From Bacteroidota bacterium (lineage in GTDB: Bacteria; Bacteroidota; Bacteroidia; Flavobacteriales_D; Sanyastnellaceae): a DNA stretch of 64,000 nt. The stretch is taken from NCBI GenBank assembly GCA_027619225.1, contig JAQCFW010000012.1:1-64000 (forward strand), given 5' to 3'. Below, in pieces: positions 1 through 9,025 of the stretch (positions are counted from its first letter, which is position 1; every line of letters begins with the position of its first letter). The notes beneath the pieces are model-generated. The model was not told where the DNA came from. It worked only from the letters and a program-made list of their open reading frames with translations, and did no database searches. Position numbers and translations under genes: made by a program.

Positions 1-2048
1 CTTCTATTACCTCATCAGGCAATGGTTGTGCTCCTTTGAATACTACGTTTACAAACAATTCAGAAAATGCCTCTGATTATTCTTGGACTTTTTCTGACGG
101 AGATGTTAGCAGTGACTTTGAGCCTGTTCACACCTTTGAAAATACGTCTGAAAACCTCGCATCATACTCAGTTGAGCTTATTGCAATCTCTGAAAATGGA
201 TGTAACGACAGCACATCAGTCGTCATTACTGCTTCCCCTGAATTAATCATTGACATTTCACTTGCTCAGAATGAGGGATGTTCTCCTTTTGAAGTTGAAA
301 CTCCTTTCATTGAAAACGCTTCTCAAATTACCTGGAGCTTCGGAGACGATTCTAACGATGCTAATACCCAAATGGTTTCTCACGTTTATTCAAACGAAAG
401 CAACAACACACTGATTTTTACTCTTAGCGTGATAGGTGTATCTGAATACGGATGTGTTGCAACGGACACTTTAGAAGTATCCGCGTTGAATGGTGCCGTT
501 GCATCTGTTGCCTCATCAGGCAATGGTTGTGCTCCTTTGAATACGACGTTTACAAACACTTCAGAAAATGCATCTGATTATTCTTGGGATTTTTCTGATG
601 GAGATGTTAGCAGTGACTTTGAGCCTGTTCACACCTTTGACAACACGTCTGAAAATCTCGAAACATTCCCGATTGAACTAATCGCAATCGCTGAAAATGG
701 ATGTAATGACACTACTGTAGTTCATGTCACTGTTTACCCTGAAATGGTAGCTCAGTTCAACTCTCCGCAAGCTTCATGCACTCCTTTTGAAGTTGTGTTT
801 ACAAATGAAAGTTCTGGAAATGCGACATTCGAATGGACTTTTGGCGATGGAGACTTGAGCACAGAATTAAACCCAATACATATCTTTGATAACGAAAACA
901 CGGGGGATGACGAGACCTTTAGTGTAGAATTAACGGCTACGTCTGAGTACGGATGTAGTAACACCGCAACAAGTGAAATAGCAGTCTTTGCGACACCTGT
1001 TGTAAGCTTTCACGTTACTCCAATCACGCAAACATTTCCGAACACAACGGTAGCAATTGAAAATCTATCTACATCTGGATCATCTAGCTCAATTCTTTGG
1101 AACTTTGGTGATGGTAACGTTGGTACAAATGAAAATCCAGGGGAACATACTTATGACACTTGGGGTGTTTTCTCTATCTCAGTAATTATAAGTAATGAGT
1201 ATTGCTCTGAAGATGGTATAGAGACTATTCACATTCTATCTCCAACACCCGAACTTGCTTTTACAGGACGTGGAGAAGGCTGCGCGCCTTTCACGGTTGA
1301 CTTTACTAACCTGTCACTGTATGCAAATAACTACCATTGGGATTTCGGTGATGGAACAACTGTATTCTCTGAAAATGCAACGCATTCATTTAACGAAGCT
1401 GGAACATATGATATTACTCTTGAGGCTTTCAGCTATGAAGGAGTTTTAGTAGAAGAGACTCAATATGCCTCTGTAACAGTATTCCCACGTGCTCAATCTG
1501 ACTTCAGCCTTTTCCCTACAGAAGTTTTTGCTCCAGGCGAGCCTATACAGTTCTATAATTTATCTACGGATGCTGATGAGTTTGTTTGGTACTTCGGAAA
1601 CGGAGAGACCTCTTCAGATGAAAACCCAACGTATGAGTACACAAACGCTGGTAACTACAATGTCACCCTAACAGCTAACAATGAGTGGGGATGTTCAAAT
1701 ACATTCTCTTATGAAAATGCTGTAACAGCTTTAGATGGCGGATTGCTTGTTTTCCCTACTGCCTTCACTCCTGTTTCAGGTGGAGGAAATGGAGGGACAT
1801 ACGATTTACAAGGATATAATAACGATGTTTTCAGACCTTTACACGGTGGAGTTTTAGATTTCGAAGTCTTTGTCTTCAACAAGTATGGCGAACAAATCTT
1901 TTACTCATCAGATATAAATATTGGTTGGGATGGGTATGTAGATGGTGTTCTCGCCACTCAGGACGTTTACGCATACAAAGCGATTGCAACCCTAAGTGAT
2001 GGTACTTTCGTAGAAAAAGCGGGCACTGTTACTTTAATATCTAAATAA
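1..2048 (+). CDS. SprB-like PKD-repeat cell-surface protein with type B T9SS sorting domain, 3' part (5' end outside window)
   Basis: The reading frame is open from base 3 without a start codon of its own; the repeat containing base 36 is entered mid-unit, so the gene begins upstream of the window. The visible part holds about seven PKD-like modules, each with a W-x-F-x-D/N-G-type core (WTFSDGD, WSFGDD, WDFSDGD, WTFGDGD, WNFGDGN, WDFGDGT, WYFGNGE). The last ~100 residues (from about nt 1735; core VFVFNKYGEQIF and WDGYVDG) match the gliding-motility-associated type B C-terminal domain, which directs export through the T9SS. Such proteins are long, repetitive surface adhesins. The gene directly downstream (47 nt) is a PorP/SprF protein; SprF-like partners are characteristically encoded next to SprB-like cargo and needed for its secretion. 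Family assignment is firm; the ligand is unknown. Confidence 0.9.
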   Translation, partial: SITSSGNGCAPLNTTFTNNSENASDYSWTFSDGDVSSDFEPVHTFENTSENLASYSVELIAISENGCNDSTSVVITASPELIIDISLAQNEGCSPFEVETPFIENASQITWSFGDDSNDANTQMVSHVYSNESNNTLIFTLSVIGVSEYGCVATDTLEVSALNGAVASVASSGNGCAPLNTTFTNTSENASDYSWDFSDGDVSSDFEPVHTFDNTSENLETFPIELIAIAENGCNDTTVVHVTVYPEMVAQFNSPQASCTPFEVVFTNESSGNATFEWTFGDGDLSTELNPIHIFDNENTGDDETFSVELTATSEYGCSNTATSEIAVFATPVVSFHVTPITQTFPNTTVAIENLSTSGSSSSILWNFGDGNVGTNENPGEHTYDTWGVFSISVIISNEYCSEDGIETIHILSPTPELAFTGRGEGCAPFTVDFTNLSLYANNYHWDFGDGTTVFSENATHSFNEAGTYDITLEAFSYEGVLVEETQYASVTVFPRAQSDFSLFPTEVFAPGEPIQFYNLSTDADEFVWYFGNGETSSDENPTYEYTNAGNYNVTLTANNEWGCSNTFSYENAVTALDGGLLVFPTAFTPVSGGGNGGTYDLQGYNNDVFRPLHGGVLDFEVFVFNKYGEQIFYSSDINIGWDGYVDGVLATQDVYAYKAIATLSDGTFVEKAGTVTLISK
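11..159 (+). repeat. Direct repeat, copy 1 (PKD module)
   Basis: This 149-bp stretch is repeated at 512-660 with only scattered substitutions, most of them synonymous or conservative. The offset is exactly 501 bp, or 167 codons, so two PKD modules form one higher-order unit. It looks like a recent in-frame duplication or a unit kept similar by gene conversion. Confidence 0.85.
512..660 (+). repeat. Direct repeat, copy 2 (PKD module)
   Basis: Second copy of the 149-bp unit at 11-159, in the same frame. After about base 660 the two copies diverge quickly at the nucleotide level, although both continue into an AENGCND/SENGCND segment. Confidence 0.85.
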
Positions 2049-2095
2049 ATTAATAATTCTGTAACCTTTTTTGAATAGCTGTCGTAATAGAGGGT

Positions 2096-3127
2096 ATGAA
2101 TATCTCTTTTACCTTAAGATCTGTAAACACTCTGTTAACTACTATCATAGTATTACACTTTGTTTTGTTTACTTCATCAGCAACTGCACAAGACCTGCAT
2201 TTTACGCAATTCAATGCAGCTCCAACATCCATAAATCCTGGTTATGCCGGTGCTGCTGAACAAGCAAGGGCTGTGAGTCTTTACAGATCTCAATGGGCAA
2301 ATTTACCCCAGGCTTATACTGGTTTCCACTTCGCTTATGACAGACCTCTATTTAACCAAAACGGCGGGATAGGCGTTCTTGTTAGTCATGAAGAAGCAGG
2401 TGCAGGTGCCCTTCGATCTTCTCGTATCGCTTTTCAGTACGCTTATGAGTTTAAAGTTGGCCCACGAACATATGTTCGCCCAGCTTTACAGGCTGGATTA
2501 GTTAGTAAATCTGTCAACTTATCAGAACTAACATTTATGGATCAACTTATAAGACAAGATGCTTCAACAACTCTTGAAGATGGGATCATGAGTGGAAAAC
2601 AATACACTGATCTAGGAACGGGAGTGCTTATGGTAAGTAGAGGGTTTTGGTTGGGTGCTTCTGCTGATCATTTAAATAGACCTAACTCAAGCCTAAGCAA
2701 CAACTACATTGAGAGATTAGATGTGAGATTTTCAGCCCATGGTGGAGGGCGTATCCCATTACTTCGTGGACCAAGAGCTAAATCTGCAAAAGATGTCGTA
2801 GTGGCATTTAACTACACGAAGCAAGGAAATATAGACCAATTCGATATAGGTACATACTACGATTTAGATTTCATGACTCTTGGCGTTTGGTACAGAGGAA
2901 TCCCTTTATTGCAGAAGGCTGCAGATGAATCTATAGATGTCGATGCTTTGAGTTTCATCTTTGGATTTGGAACTAACGTATGGCATATCGGGTACAGCTA
3001 CGATATAACCCTTAGCAAATTAGGTACGATGTCATCTGGAGGATCTCATGAATTATCCCTAAAATACATGTGGGACGTTGCAAGAAAGCATACACAATCA
3101 AAATCTCCTCCTTGCGTACAATACTAG
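2096..3127 (+). CDS. PorP/SprF family T9SS outer-membrane protein
   Basis: This 343-aa protein has an N-terminal signal peptide (hydrophobic stretch ending near SSATAQ, about residue 31). It continues with the family signature DLHFTQFNAAPTSINPGYAG and then a series of amphipathic strands expected to form an outer-membrane beta-barrel. PorP/SprF proteins work with the T9SS; those next to long SprB-like adhesins help deliver or anchor that specific adhesin. It lies 47 nt downstream of the type B cargo gene on the same strand, so the two are probably co-transcribed. It converges on murB with a 10-nt gap. The specific pairing with the upstream adhesin is inferred from adjacency. Confidence 0.92.
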   Translation: MNISFTLRSVNTLLTTIIVLHFVLFTSSATAQDLHFTQFNAAPTSINPGYAGAAEQARAVSLYRSQWANLPQAYTGFHFAYDRPLFNQNGGIGVLVSHEEAGAGALRSSRIAFQYAYEFKVGPRTYVRPALQAGLVSKSVNLSELTFMDQLIRQDASTTLEDGIMSGKQYTDLGTGVLMVSRGFWLGASADHLNRPNSSLSNNYIERLDVRFSAHGGGRIPLLRGPRAKSAKDVVVAFNYTKQGNIDQFDIGTYYDLDFMTLGVWYRGIPLLQKAADESIDVDALSFIFGFGTNVWHIGYSYDITLSKLGTMSSGGSHELSLKYMWDVARKHTQSKSPPCVQY

Positions 3128-3137
3128 ATCTGACTTT

Positions 3138-4169
3138 TCAGGATTTATCAATCGAAATTTGATTCACTTCTGGTTCAAGTTGAATATTGTATTTTTCCTT
3201 CACAGATTGCATAATGTCTTCTGCTAAAGCCCAAACCTCCTTGCCTGTCGCTCCTCCATGATTAACTAAAACCAGAGCTTGGTGCTCATGAACCCCATGG
3301 GTTCCCCTATCGTGACCTTTCCATCCAGAAGTATCGATAAGCCATCCAGCCGCCAACTTAACCACCTCTCCATCTAGAGGGTAATTGGGGATTTCAGGGT
3401 AGACCTCTTTCAGATTATTAAAATCTTCTTTGTTTACAATGGGGTTTTTAAAGAAAGAGCCAGCATTTCCTATAATGTCAGGGTTAGGCAACTTAGTATT
3501 TCTTATCTTAATGACCGCTTTCGCAACATCAAGATGAGTTAAATCCATCTTATTTATTTCGGAAATTTCATCCTCGATTGCCCCATAGCTGGTTTTAAGA
3601 GGAGACTCACGATCTAGATTATATGCAACTCTAACGATTACCCACTCTCCCTTCAACTCTCTTTTAAAAACAGACTCTCTGTAATTAAGTTTACATTCCT
3701 TGAGATTAAATCGCTTTAGCTGACCCGTTTTAACTTCTATCGCCTCTAGCCATGAGAAAACATCTTTAATCTCAACTCCATAAGCACCAATGTTCTGCAT
3801 GGGACTAGCGCCAACACAACCAGGGATTAAAGCTAAATTTTCAAGGCCTCCCCAACCATTTACTAAAGTTTTTAATACAAATTCATGCCAATCCTCGCCA
3901 GCCTCAACAACAACTTCCAGCCGTCTTCCATCATCACACAATACATCTACTCCCTTGCTGTTAATCTTAATGACCAATCCTTCAAAGTCATTGTGAAAAA
4001 GCATGTTGCTTCCTCCACCAAGTATTAAAATTTCTAAATTGTTGTTTTGTGCATAGAGCAGAGCTTCCCTGATATCATCGTCTTTCTCAACGTTAACAAA
4101 GTGACTCGCTAAAGCAGGAACATGAAAGGTTAAGGAAGACGTTAAATCTACTTGAGTTTCTACTTTCAA
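3138..4169 (-). CDS. murB: UDP-N-acetylmuramate dehydrogenase (UDP-N-acetylenolpyruvoylglucosamine reductase)
   Basis: MurB is a cytoplasmic flavoenzyme that reduces UDP-GlcNAc-enolpyruvate with NADPH to UDP-N-acetylmuramate, the second committed step of peptidoglycan synthesis. The 343-aa product has the FAD-binding GGGSN motif at residues 51-55 and the IPGCVGASPMQNIGAYG segment at about 115-131. The proton-donor serine lies in GNAGSFFKNP (Ser238), and a C-terminal EPEV at 332-335 carries the last catalytic Glu. The YRES loop and extended C-terminal domain fit the type I (E. coli-like) subfamily. The start is a TTG at 4167-4169; its first residues match the usual N-terminus (xLxxxNTF-like, here DLTSSLTF). 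It is transcribed away from the TPR gene across a 174-nt spacer. Confidence 0.96.
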   Translation of the reverse strand: MKVETQVDLTSSLTFHVPALASHFVNVEKDDDIREALLYAQNNNLEILILGGGSNMLFHNDFEGLVIKINSKGVDVLCDDGRRLEVVVEAGEDWHEFVLKTLVNGWGGLENLALIPGCVGASPMQNIGAYGVEIKDVFSWLEAIEVKTGQLKRFNLKECKLNYRESVFKRELKGEWVIVRVAYNLDRESPLKTSYGAIEDEISEINKMDLTHLDVAKAVIKIRNTKLPNPDIIGNAGSFFKNPIVNKEDFNNLKEVYPEIPNYPLDGEVVKLAAGWLIDTSGWKGHDRGTHGVHEHQALVLVNHGGATGKEVWALAEDIMQSVKEKYNIQLEPEVNQISIDKS

Positions 4170-4185
4170 TCAATTGATCTTATTC

Positions 4186-4230
4186 TTGGTTTGTGAAAAC
4201 CAAAGCGTTCTACTCCAAGAAAGATTGGAG
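4186..4230. other. Two consecutive perfect hairpins in the murB/TPR intergenic region
   Basis: A 7-bp stem (TTGGTTT / AAACCAA, loop GTGA) at 4186-4203 is followed by a 6-bp stem (CTCCAA / TTGGAG, loop GAAAGA) at 4213-4230. Both lie just upstream of murB's TTG start, in its probable 5' leader if transcription starts further up. Neither has a T-run, so they are not standard terminators. The function is unknown. Confidence 0.4.
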
Positions 4231-4331
4231 CATTCAACATTAATAAAAAAATCTTTTAGAGCTGGAGCAAATATTGTCATTTATTCCTATCTAAAGGTTG
4301 GCTAAAGCTACAATACAAATGATATAAATTA

Positions 4332-4339
4332 TACCTTAG
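4332..4339 (+). promoter_or_regulatory. -7 promoter-like element (TACCTTAG) four bases before a GTG start
   Basis: TACCTTAG matches the Bacteroidota -7 consensus TAnnTTTG at 5 of its 6 fixed positions. Only four bases (CATC) separate it from the GTG start of the TPR gene, so transcription would begin at or next to the start codon. No clear -33 element is visible. Confidence 0.45.
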
Positions 4340-4343
4340 CATC

Positions 4344-4904
4344 GTGACTTTAGAAAAAACAAATATTAAAATAAAAGAGCGTGCGCTAGCTTTAATGGCG
4401 GCCCAGAGTTGGGAAGAGGCGCTCAAAAAATGGGAGGTTTGGTTTAATGAAACTGAAAACTCTCATGCTGACGCTAACGCTTTACACGATAGAGCCATCT
4501 GCAAGTTCCACCTTTCTGATAAGGTCTCCGCGATAAAGGATCTTGACGCCGCCGCTGAATTACAGCCAGAATATGGATACAGATACGCTTCACGCGCTTG
4601 GATGAAGCAAGCCAATGGAGATACCGATGGTGCTATATCTGATTATAAAATTGCGATCGAACTTGATCCGGAAGATGCCGTGAATCAAAATAACCTCGGG
4701 ATGCTAGAAGAGTCAAAAGGGTATAAAAATCAGGCGGTCAAAAGGTTTAAAATTGCAGATGGTGCAAAGCAGAAAAAAGTAGAGAAAACTGAATCCCATG
4801 ATAATAAAACTATTTTCAGCGAAATAAAAAGTGTTTGTCGGAGTAAAGAATCTCGGAAAGATTGGTTGAAATTCATTCTAAATGGGTTTACCTTAAAGGA
4901 CTGA
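4344..4904 (+). CDS. Tetratricopeptide-repeat protein
   Basis: This 186-aa protein has no signal peptide, so it is probably cytoplasmic. Its middle part contains about three TPR units: around DANALHDRAICKFHLSD, around YGYRYASRAWMKQANGD followed by AISDYKIAIELDPED, and around NNLGMLEESKGYKNQAVKRF. TPRs form superhelical protein-protein interaction surfaces. The C-terminal ~50 residues are charged and unassigned. The start is GTG at 4344, supported by the promoter-like element four bases upstream. The AddB-like nuclease gene begins 15 nt downstream on the same strand, suggesting one transcript. The partner protein is unknown. Confidence 0.8.
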   Translation: MTLEKTNIKIKERALALMAAQSWEEALKKWEVWFNETENSHADANALHDRAICKFHLSDKVSAIKDLDAAAELQPEYGYRYASRAWMKQANGDTDGAISDYKIAIELDPEDAVNQNNLGMLEESKGYKNQAVKRFKIADGAKQKKVEKTESHDNKTIFSEIKSVCRSKESRKDWLKFILNGFTLKD

Positions 4905-4919
4905 ATTATTACTTTAACA

Positions 4920-7709
4920 GTGACTCGAAAACATTTACCTACCCTTAGCGAAACTTCTTTTTTAGAAGAATTGGCACTTGCTGTTCTCAACAGTAAAAAA
5001 ATGGGAGAATGTGCTGTCGTGCTGCCAAGCTTCAGGGCTGTAACTGCTTTCAAAAGGGTGTTTACTACGAAAGCTACGAAAGCTTGTCGCATGCCACGTG
5101 TAATGACTTTAGGAGCTTTTATGGAAGGTAACGGAGAGTTTCAAATTGCTGACAACCTTGAGATTTTAGCTAGGTTGTATCAAGTGCAGTTAAACCATAC
5201 GAAGGAGAAAAAAGACTTCAGCTTATTTTTGAATTGGGGTTCGGTAGCTCTCGCAGACTTCCACCAGATTGACCATCACATGAAAGATGCAAATCAGGTG
5301 TTTAAAAACCTGAGAGACATTAAGGAAATTGAAGAGTGGAGTTTTGACCCTTCAAAGAAACTTACTGAAGCCCAAATTTCTTTTATGAATCAGTGGGATA
5401 GACTTCCGCACCTCTACAAAGATCTCCATGAAAGGCTGAAGAAGGATGGAATGACGACAAAAGCGAAGCTGAGTTGGGATGTAGCTAAAAAAGGGAATGT
5501 TCAAAAATACCAGACTGTCTATGCCGCTGGCCTTGCAGCTATCACACCGAGCGAAAAACTGTATCTAACAAAATGGCACGAAGCAGGGAAGCTTATTTAT
5601 CTCCCAGATGCAGATGTATCCTATGTCCATGATGCTCAAATTGAAGCTGGATATTTTATGAGAGAACTTCGTGAATTTCCTTACAATATTCCAGATCAAA
5701 TCGCACCTTCACCTCCAGATCTAGAGATAATAGGATGTAGTTCTGTGATGAGTTCTTGTCAACTTGTTCGCCAAATCGTACTTGAGCTCAGTGAAGATGA
5801 GAAAAATAAAACTGTCATTGTATTGCCCGATGCAGGAACCCTTCCTGTTTTATTACAAGCACTCCCTAACAATGAGATAGGCTACAATGTAACCATGGGA
5901 CTTAGCATTCGTGAAACGCCTATCTCACCTTTCTTAAACCTCATTGAAAGAATGACTTCACGGTCAGACAGTGGGTGGAGATTTGAAGAGCTCGTGTCCC
6001 TCGCGAGCCAGCAGGTTGTTTTAGAATATACTGAAAACACAACTTCGTTTAAATCTGATTCTACAAATTCGTTACACGAATTGGCCAAAAGGAATTCAGG
6101 TTGGGTATCTATCACTACCATTGAGGAAGTTTCCGATGGAACTTTTTATTCACTTTTAAAAGACCTTGAACAATTAAAAGCTCCGGGAGCGAAAGAATTT
6201 CTTCAAGGATTAGATGATTTTTCTAGAAAAATCGAGATGAAGCTAGAGGACAGTAAAAACCCTTGGATTAAAGCAGGTTGGACCAGTGTTAGAAAAGTGG
6301 TGAGTATCATGCTCCGCTTACAAGCAGATCTCAATCCGTGTAACAGTGCGAGTGATGTACGTGCTTTAATGCATAAACTACTTGGAGGTGAAAAGATAAA
6401 TCTTATCGGTGAACCTGCCAGAGGATTGCAAATCATGGGGCTTACAGAAACACGAGCCCTAGACTATGACAGAGTCATCATTATGGATTGCAACGAGGGG
6501 ATACTTCCCAAGCATGAAATTGTTGATAGCTATCTGCCTGCAGATTTGAAACATTCTATCAATATGCCCGGCAGGCACGAACGTGAAGCCGCATACGCTT
6601 ACAGCGTTTACCGACTTTTAAATCGTTCCACCAAAGTCCAACTTTTATATCGAACTAGTGGTAAGGGCTCTGAAGAAATGAGCCGATATATTCTACAATT
6701 TCTTCATTCTTATAAACCTGTCAAAGACAAGATTACGAAATCAATTTTCAGTATGCCCAGCCCTAAAGCCCGGCCAGAAATACCTGTAATTACGCTTACT
6801 GAAAAAATGAGAGGAAGAATTGAGGTTTGGGCTAAAGAAGGGATATCCCCCTCTGCGCTCAACAAACTCCTTTCCTGCGAAAGAAATTTTATTTACAGGT
6901 ATTTATTGAGACTTTTAGAACCAAATGAATTGGAGGAAAGCATAGAGAGCAGTACTTTAGGTTCGATTGTGCACCACGTATTTGAACACGGATTAGAAAA
7001 AGCTCTCCAGAAAACATTGCAACCTCACCATATCAAATCCATTCTTAAAAATTTAGATACCTTTTTAGACAATGCTGTGGAACATTGCTATAAACATGGG
7101 GTGTCAGATAGTGGTGAAAATCTATTGTTAATACGTTCTGCAAAGTCAACGATTAAGAAGATTTTAAACCGTGAACTTTTAGAATTGAATAAAGGAACCA
7201 CGGATCCCATTACAATTACGGGATTAGAGGATTCTTTCGAAGCAACCTATAACTTGGTTGACGGTGGGGAAGTTAAATTTTTCGGGTATGCTGACAGGTT
7301 AGAGGATGTCGCTGGGGTCACGAGGGTTGTAGATTACAAAACAGGAGTTACTACCCAAACTGATTTAAATTTAAAGGCAGATTGGGATATTGACGGGGGG
7401 AAACTCGACAAAGGAAACGCCTCAAAAGCGCTTCAACTACTTGTTTATTGCGCCATCCTTCTAAATGATGAGTCGCTGCAAGAGGTGAAAGCTTCTATAC
7501 GATCAGGAAGAAATGCCCATTCAGGATTACTCAACTTAAAAATAGGAAAACGCACAGAAATAAATCGTGGGGATATAGACATGCTGATAGAGTGGATATC
7601 CAATAGGTTGTCTAATTTTAAGGAAGATGGTAGAGAAATTTCTCACAACGAAGACTCTAAATATTGTGAATACTGTGTTGTCCTTGACCCTCCCGTAATC
7701 TCTTATTAA
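4920..7709 (+). CDS. AddB-like PD-(D/E)XK nuclease with degenerate helicase region
   Basis: This 929-aa protein resembles the AddB/RexB family, the nuclease partner of an AddA/RecB-type helicase in double-strand-break processing. The C-terminal third carries the PD-(D/E)XK core: LLSCERNFIYRYL (Cys653), GSIVHHVFEHG, GYADRLED and VVDYKTG, with the catalytic Asp and Lys in the last motif. A helicase-C-like segment (RVIIMDCNEGILP) lies in the middle. No intact Walker A motif is visible near the N-terminus, where VLPSFRAVTAFKRVF takes its place, so ATPase activity is doubtful. Three cysteines in iron-sulfur-like positions are present (653, 916, 919), but the usual fourth C-terminal Cys is absent. 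The start is GTG. The gene lies 10 nt before a glycosyltransferase gene. No addA partner is in the window. Confidence 0.8.
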   Translation: MTRKHLPTLSETSFLEELALAVLNSKKMGECAVVLPSFRAVTAFKRVFTTKATKACRMPRVMTLGAFMEGNGEFQIADNLEILARLYQVQLNHTKEKKDFSLFLNWGSVALADFHQIDHHMKDANQVFKNLRDIKEIEEWSFDPSKKLTEAQISFMNQWDRLPHLYKDLHERLKKDGMTTKAKLSWDVAKKGNVQKYQTVYAAGLAAITPSEKLYLTKWHEAGKLIYLPDADVSYVHDAQIEAGYFMRELREFPYNIPDQIAPSPPDLEIIGCSSVMSSCQLVRQIVLELSEDEKNKTVIVLPDAGTLPVLLQALPNNEIGYNVTMGLSIRETPISPFLNLIERMTSRSDSGWRFEELVSLASQQVVLEYTENTTSFKSDSTNSLHELAKRNSGWVSITTIEEVSDGTFYSLLKDLEQLKAPGAKEFLQGLDDFSRKIEMKLEDSKNPWIKAGWTSVRKVVSIMLRLQADLNPCNSASDVRALMHKLLGGEKINLIGEPARGLQIMGLTETRALDYDRVIIMDCNEGILPKHEIVDSYLPADLKHSINMPGRHEREAAYAYSVYRLLNRSTKVQLLYRTSGKGSEEMSRYILQFLHSYKPVKDKITKSIFSMPSPKARPEIPVITLTEKMRGRIEVWAKEGISPSALNKLLSCERNFIYRYLLRLLEPNELEESIESSTLGSIVHHVFEHGLEKALQKTLQPHHIKSILKNLDTFLDNAVEHCYKHGVSDSGENLLLIRSAKSTIKKILNRELLELNKGTTDPITITGLEDSFEATYNLVDGGEVKFFGYADRLEDVAGVTRVVDYKTGVTTQTDLNLKADWDIDGGKLDKGNASKALQLLVYCAILLNDESLQEVKASIRSGRNAHSGLLNLKIGKRTEINRGDIDMLIEWISNRLSNFKEDGREISHNEDSKYCEYCVVLDPPVISY

Positions 7710-7719
7710 TCAAATTAAT

Positions 7720-9015
7720 TTGAAACCTGTCACAAAAAATAAAAAGGTATTAATCATCACCTATTACTGGCCTCCATCAGGAGGAGCCGGAGTACAGCGA
7801 TGGTTAAAATTCTCGAAATATCTGCCTGAATTTGGGTGGGATCCTGTTGTTTTTACTCCGGAAAACCCAGATGTCCCCGTGGAGGATGTAACGCTCTTAG
7901 AAGAAGTCTCATCTTTAGTACAAGTGCTTAAGATTCCTATTTTTGAGCCCTCAAGAGTGGTCTCTTTGTTTGGGAGAAAAATGTCAACCACAAGGATGGG
8001 GGCTTCAACAACATCTGGAAAGAAAACCTCAATTATAAAGGGATTCATCAGCTGGGTCAGAGGGAATATATTTGTTCCTGACGCTAGAGTGACTTGGGTT
8101 AAACCAGCTGTTAAGTTTATCAATAAATGGATAAGTAAAAACCACATAGATGCAATCATTACGACCGGACCACCCCACAGTATGCACCTCATAGGATTGG
8201 AGGTGAAAAAAAAATATCCGGAACTGAAATGGATTTCTGATTTTAGAGATCCTTGGTCGGATATGGATTACTTGGATGACTTTAAGATGGGCAAGCGAGC
8301 GAAAAGAAAGCTGATTGAAATGGAAAAAATGGTCGTAGCGTATTCTGACAAAATCACCATCACCTCACCTTCCGTTGTAACAACACTCTTAGATGACGGA
8401 AACAAAGACAAGGCGATTTTAATACAAAATGGTTGGGACAGTCTTGATTTTAAAGATGTGAAAGCTTCTGTAAATAAATCTGCTGTTTTCAAAATAGGAC
8501 ATTTCGGATCTCTGTACGGTTCAAGAAATGTACCTGGTTTGTGGCGTGCCGTAAAAAAATGGAATCAATTGGAGAGTTGTAAAATCGAAATTCACCTTGT
8601 AGGATCCGTGGGAGAAGAGATAAAATTGGAATTAAACGACCATCAACACGTGAAATTCACCCCCTCACTATCTCACAAGCAAGCCGTCATTGAGATGGTT
8701 GGCTGCGATGCGCTTCTTTTGGTCCAAAACGCCACCGATGCTTCTCGGAAATGCACTCCTGGGAAAGTATTCGAATACATCGCATGTGAAAAACCTCTTC
8801 TTAGTATTTGCAATAGCCCAAGCGACCTTGCCACACAACTGGGAAATTGGGGATTGCCTTTTTGCGATCACGAAGATGAAGATGCCGCATATGAAATTCT
8901 GAAAAAAATCACGAAAAATAATGCCCCTCTCAAAGTAGATCCCTCACCCTATGAAAGAAAGGCTTTAACGAAGAAACTTGTAGATGAGTTGGATATTCTA
9001 ACGAAACACCCTTAG
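7720..9015 (+). CDS. Glycosyltransferase, GT4-like
   Basis: The 431-aa product begins with an N-terminal Rossmann half (KVLIITYYWPPSGGAGVQRW). This GGAGVQR loop is typical of GT-B fold family 4 glycosyltransferases that act on sugar nucleotides at the inner face of the cytoplasmic membrane. The C-terminal half carries KIGHFGSLYGSRN and the donor-binding segment TPGKVFEYIACEKPLL, equivalent to the E-x7-E region. The start is a TTG 10 nt after the preceding stop codon, so it is probably expressed with the nuclease gene. The sugar donor and acceptor cannot be read from the sequence; lipopolysaccharide or exopolysaccharide assembly is the usual role. It converges with the DUF2147 gene. Confidence 0.85.
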   Translation: MKPVTKNKKVLIITYYWPPSGGAGVQRWLKFSKYLPEFGWDPVVFTPENPDVPVEDVTLLEEVSSLVQVLKIPIFEPSRVVSLFGRKMSTTRMGASTTSGKKTSIIKGFISWVRGNIFVPDARVTWVKPAVKFINKWISKNHIDAIITTGPPHSMHLIGLEVKKKYPELKWISDFRDPWSDMDYLDDFKMGKRAKRKLIEMEKMVVAYSDKITITSPSVVTTLLDDGNKDKAILIQNGWDSLDFKDVKASVNKSAVFKIGHFGSLYGSRNVPGLWRAVKKWNQLESCKIEIHLVGSVGEEIKLELNDHQHVKFTPSLSHKQAVIEMVGCDALLLVQNATDASRKCTPGKVFEYIACEKPLLSICNSPSDLATQLGNWGLPFCDHEDEDAAYEILKKITKNNAPLKVDPSPYERKALTKKLVDELDILTKHP

Positions 9016-9025
9016 CCAACTAATG

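Noticed and set aside
11-660. Repeats resembling an array
   Set aside because: The repeat units encode PKD modules in one frame; they are not CRISPR repeats or a mobile element.
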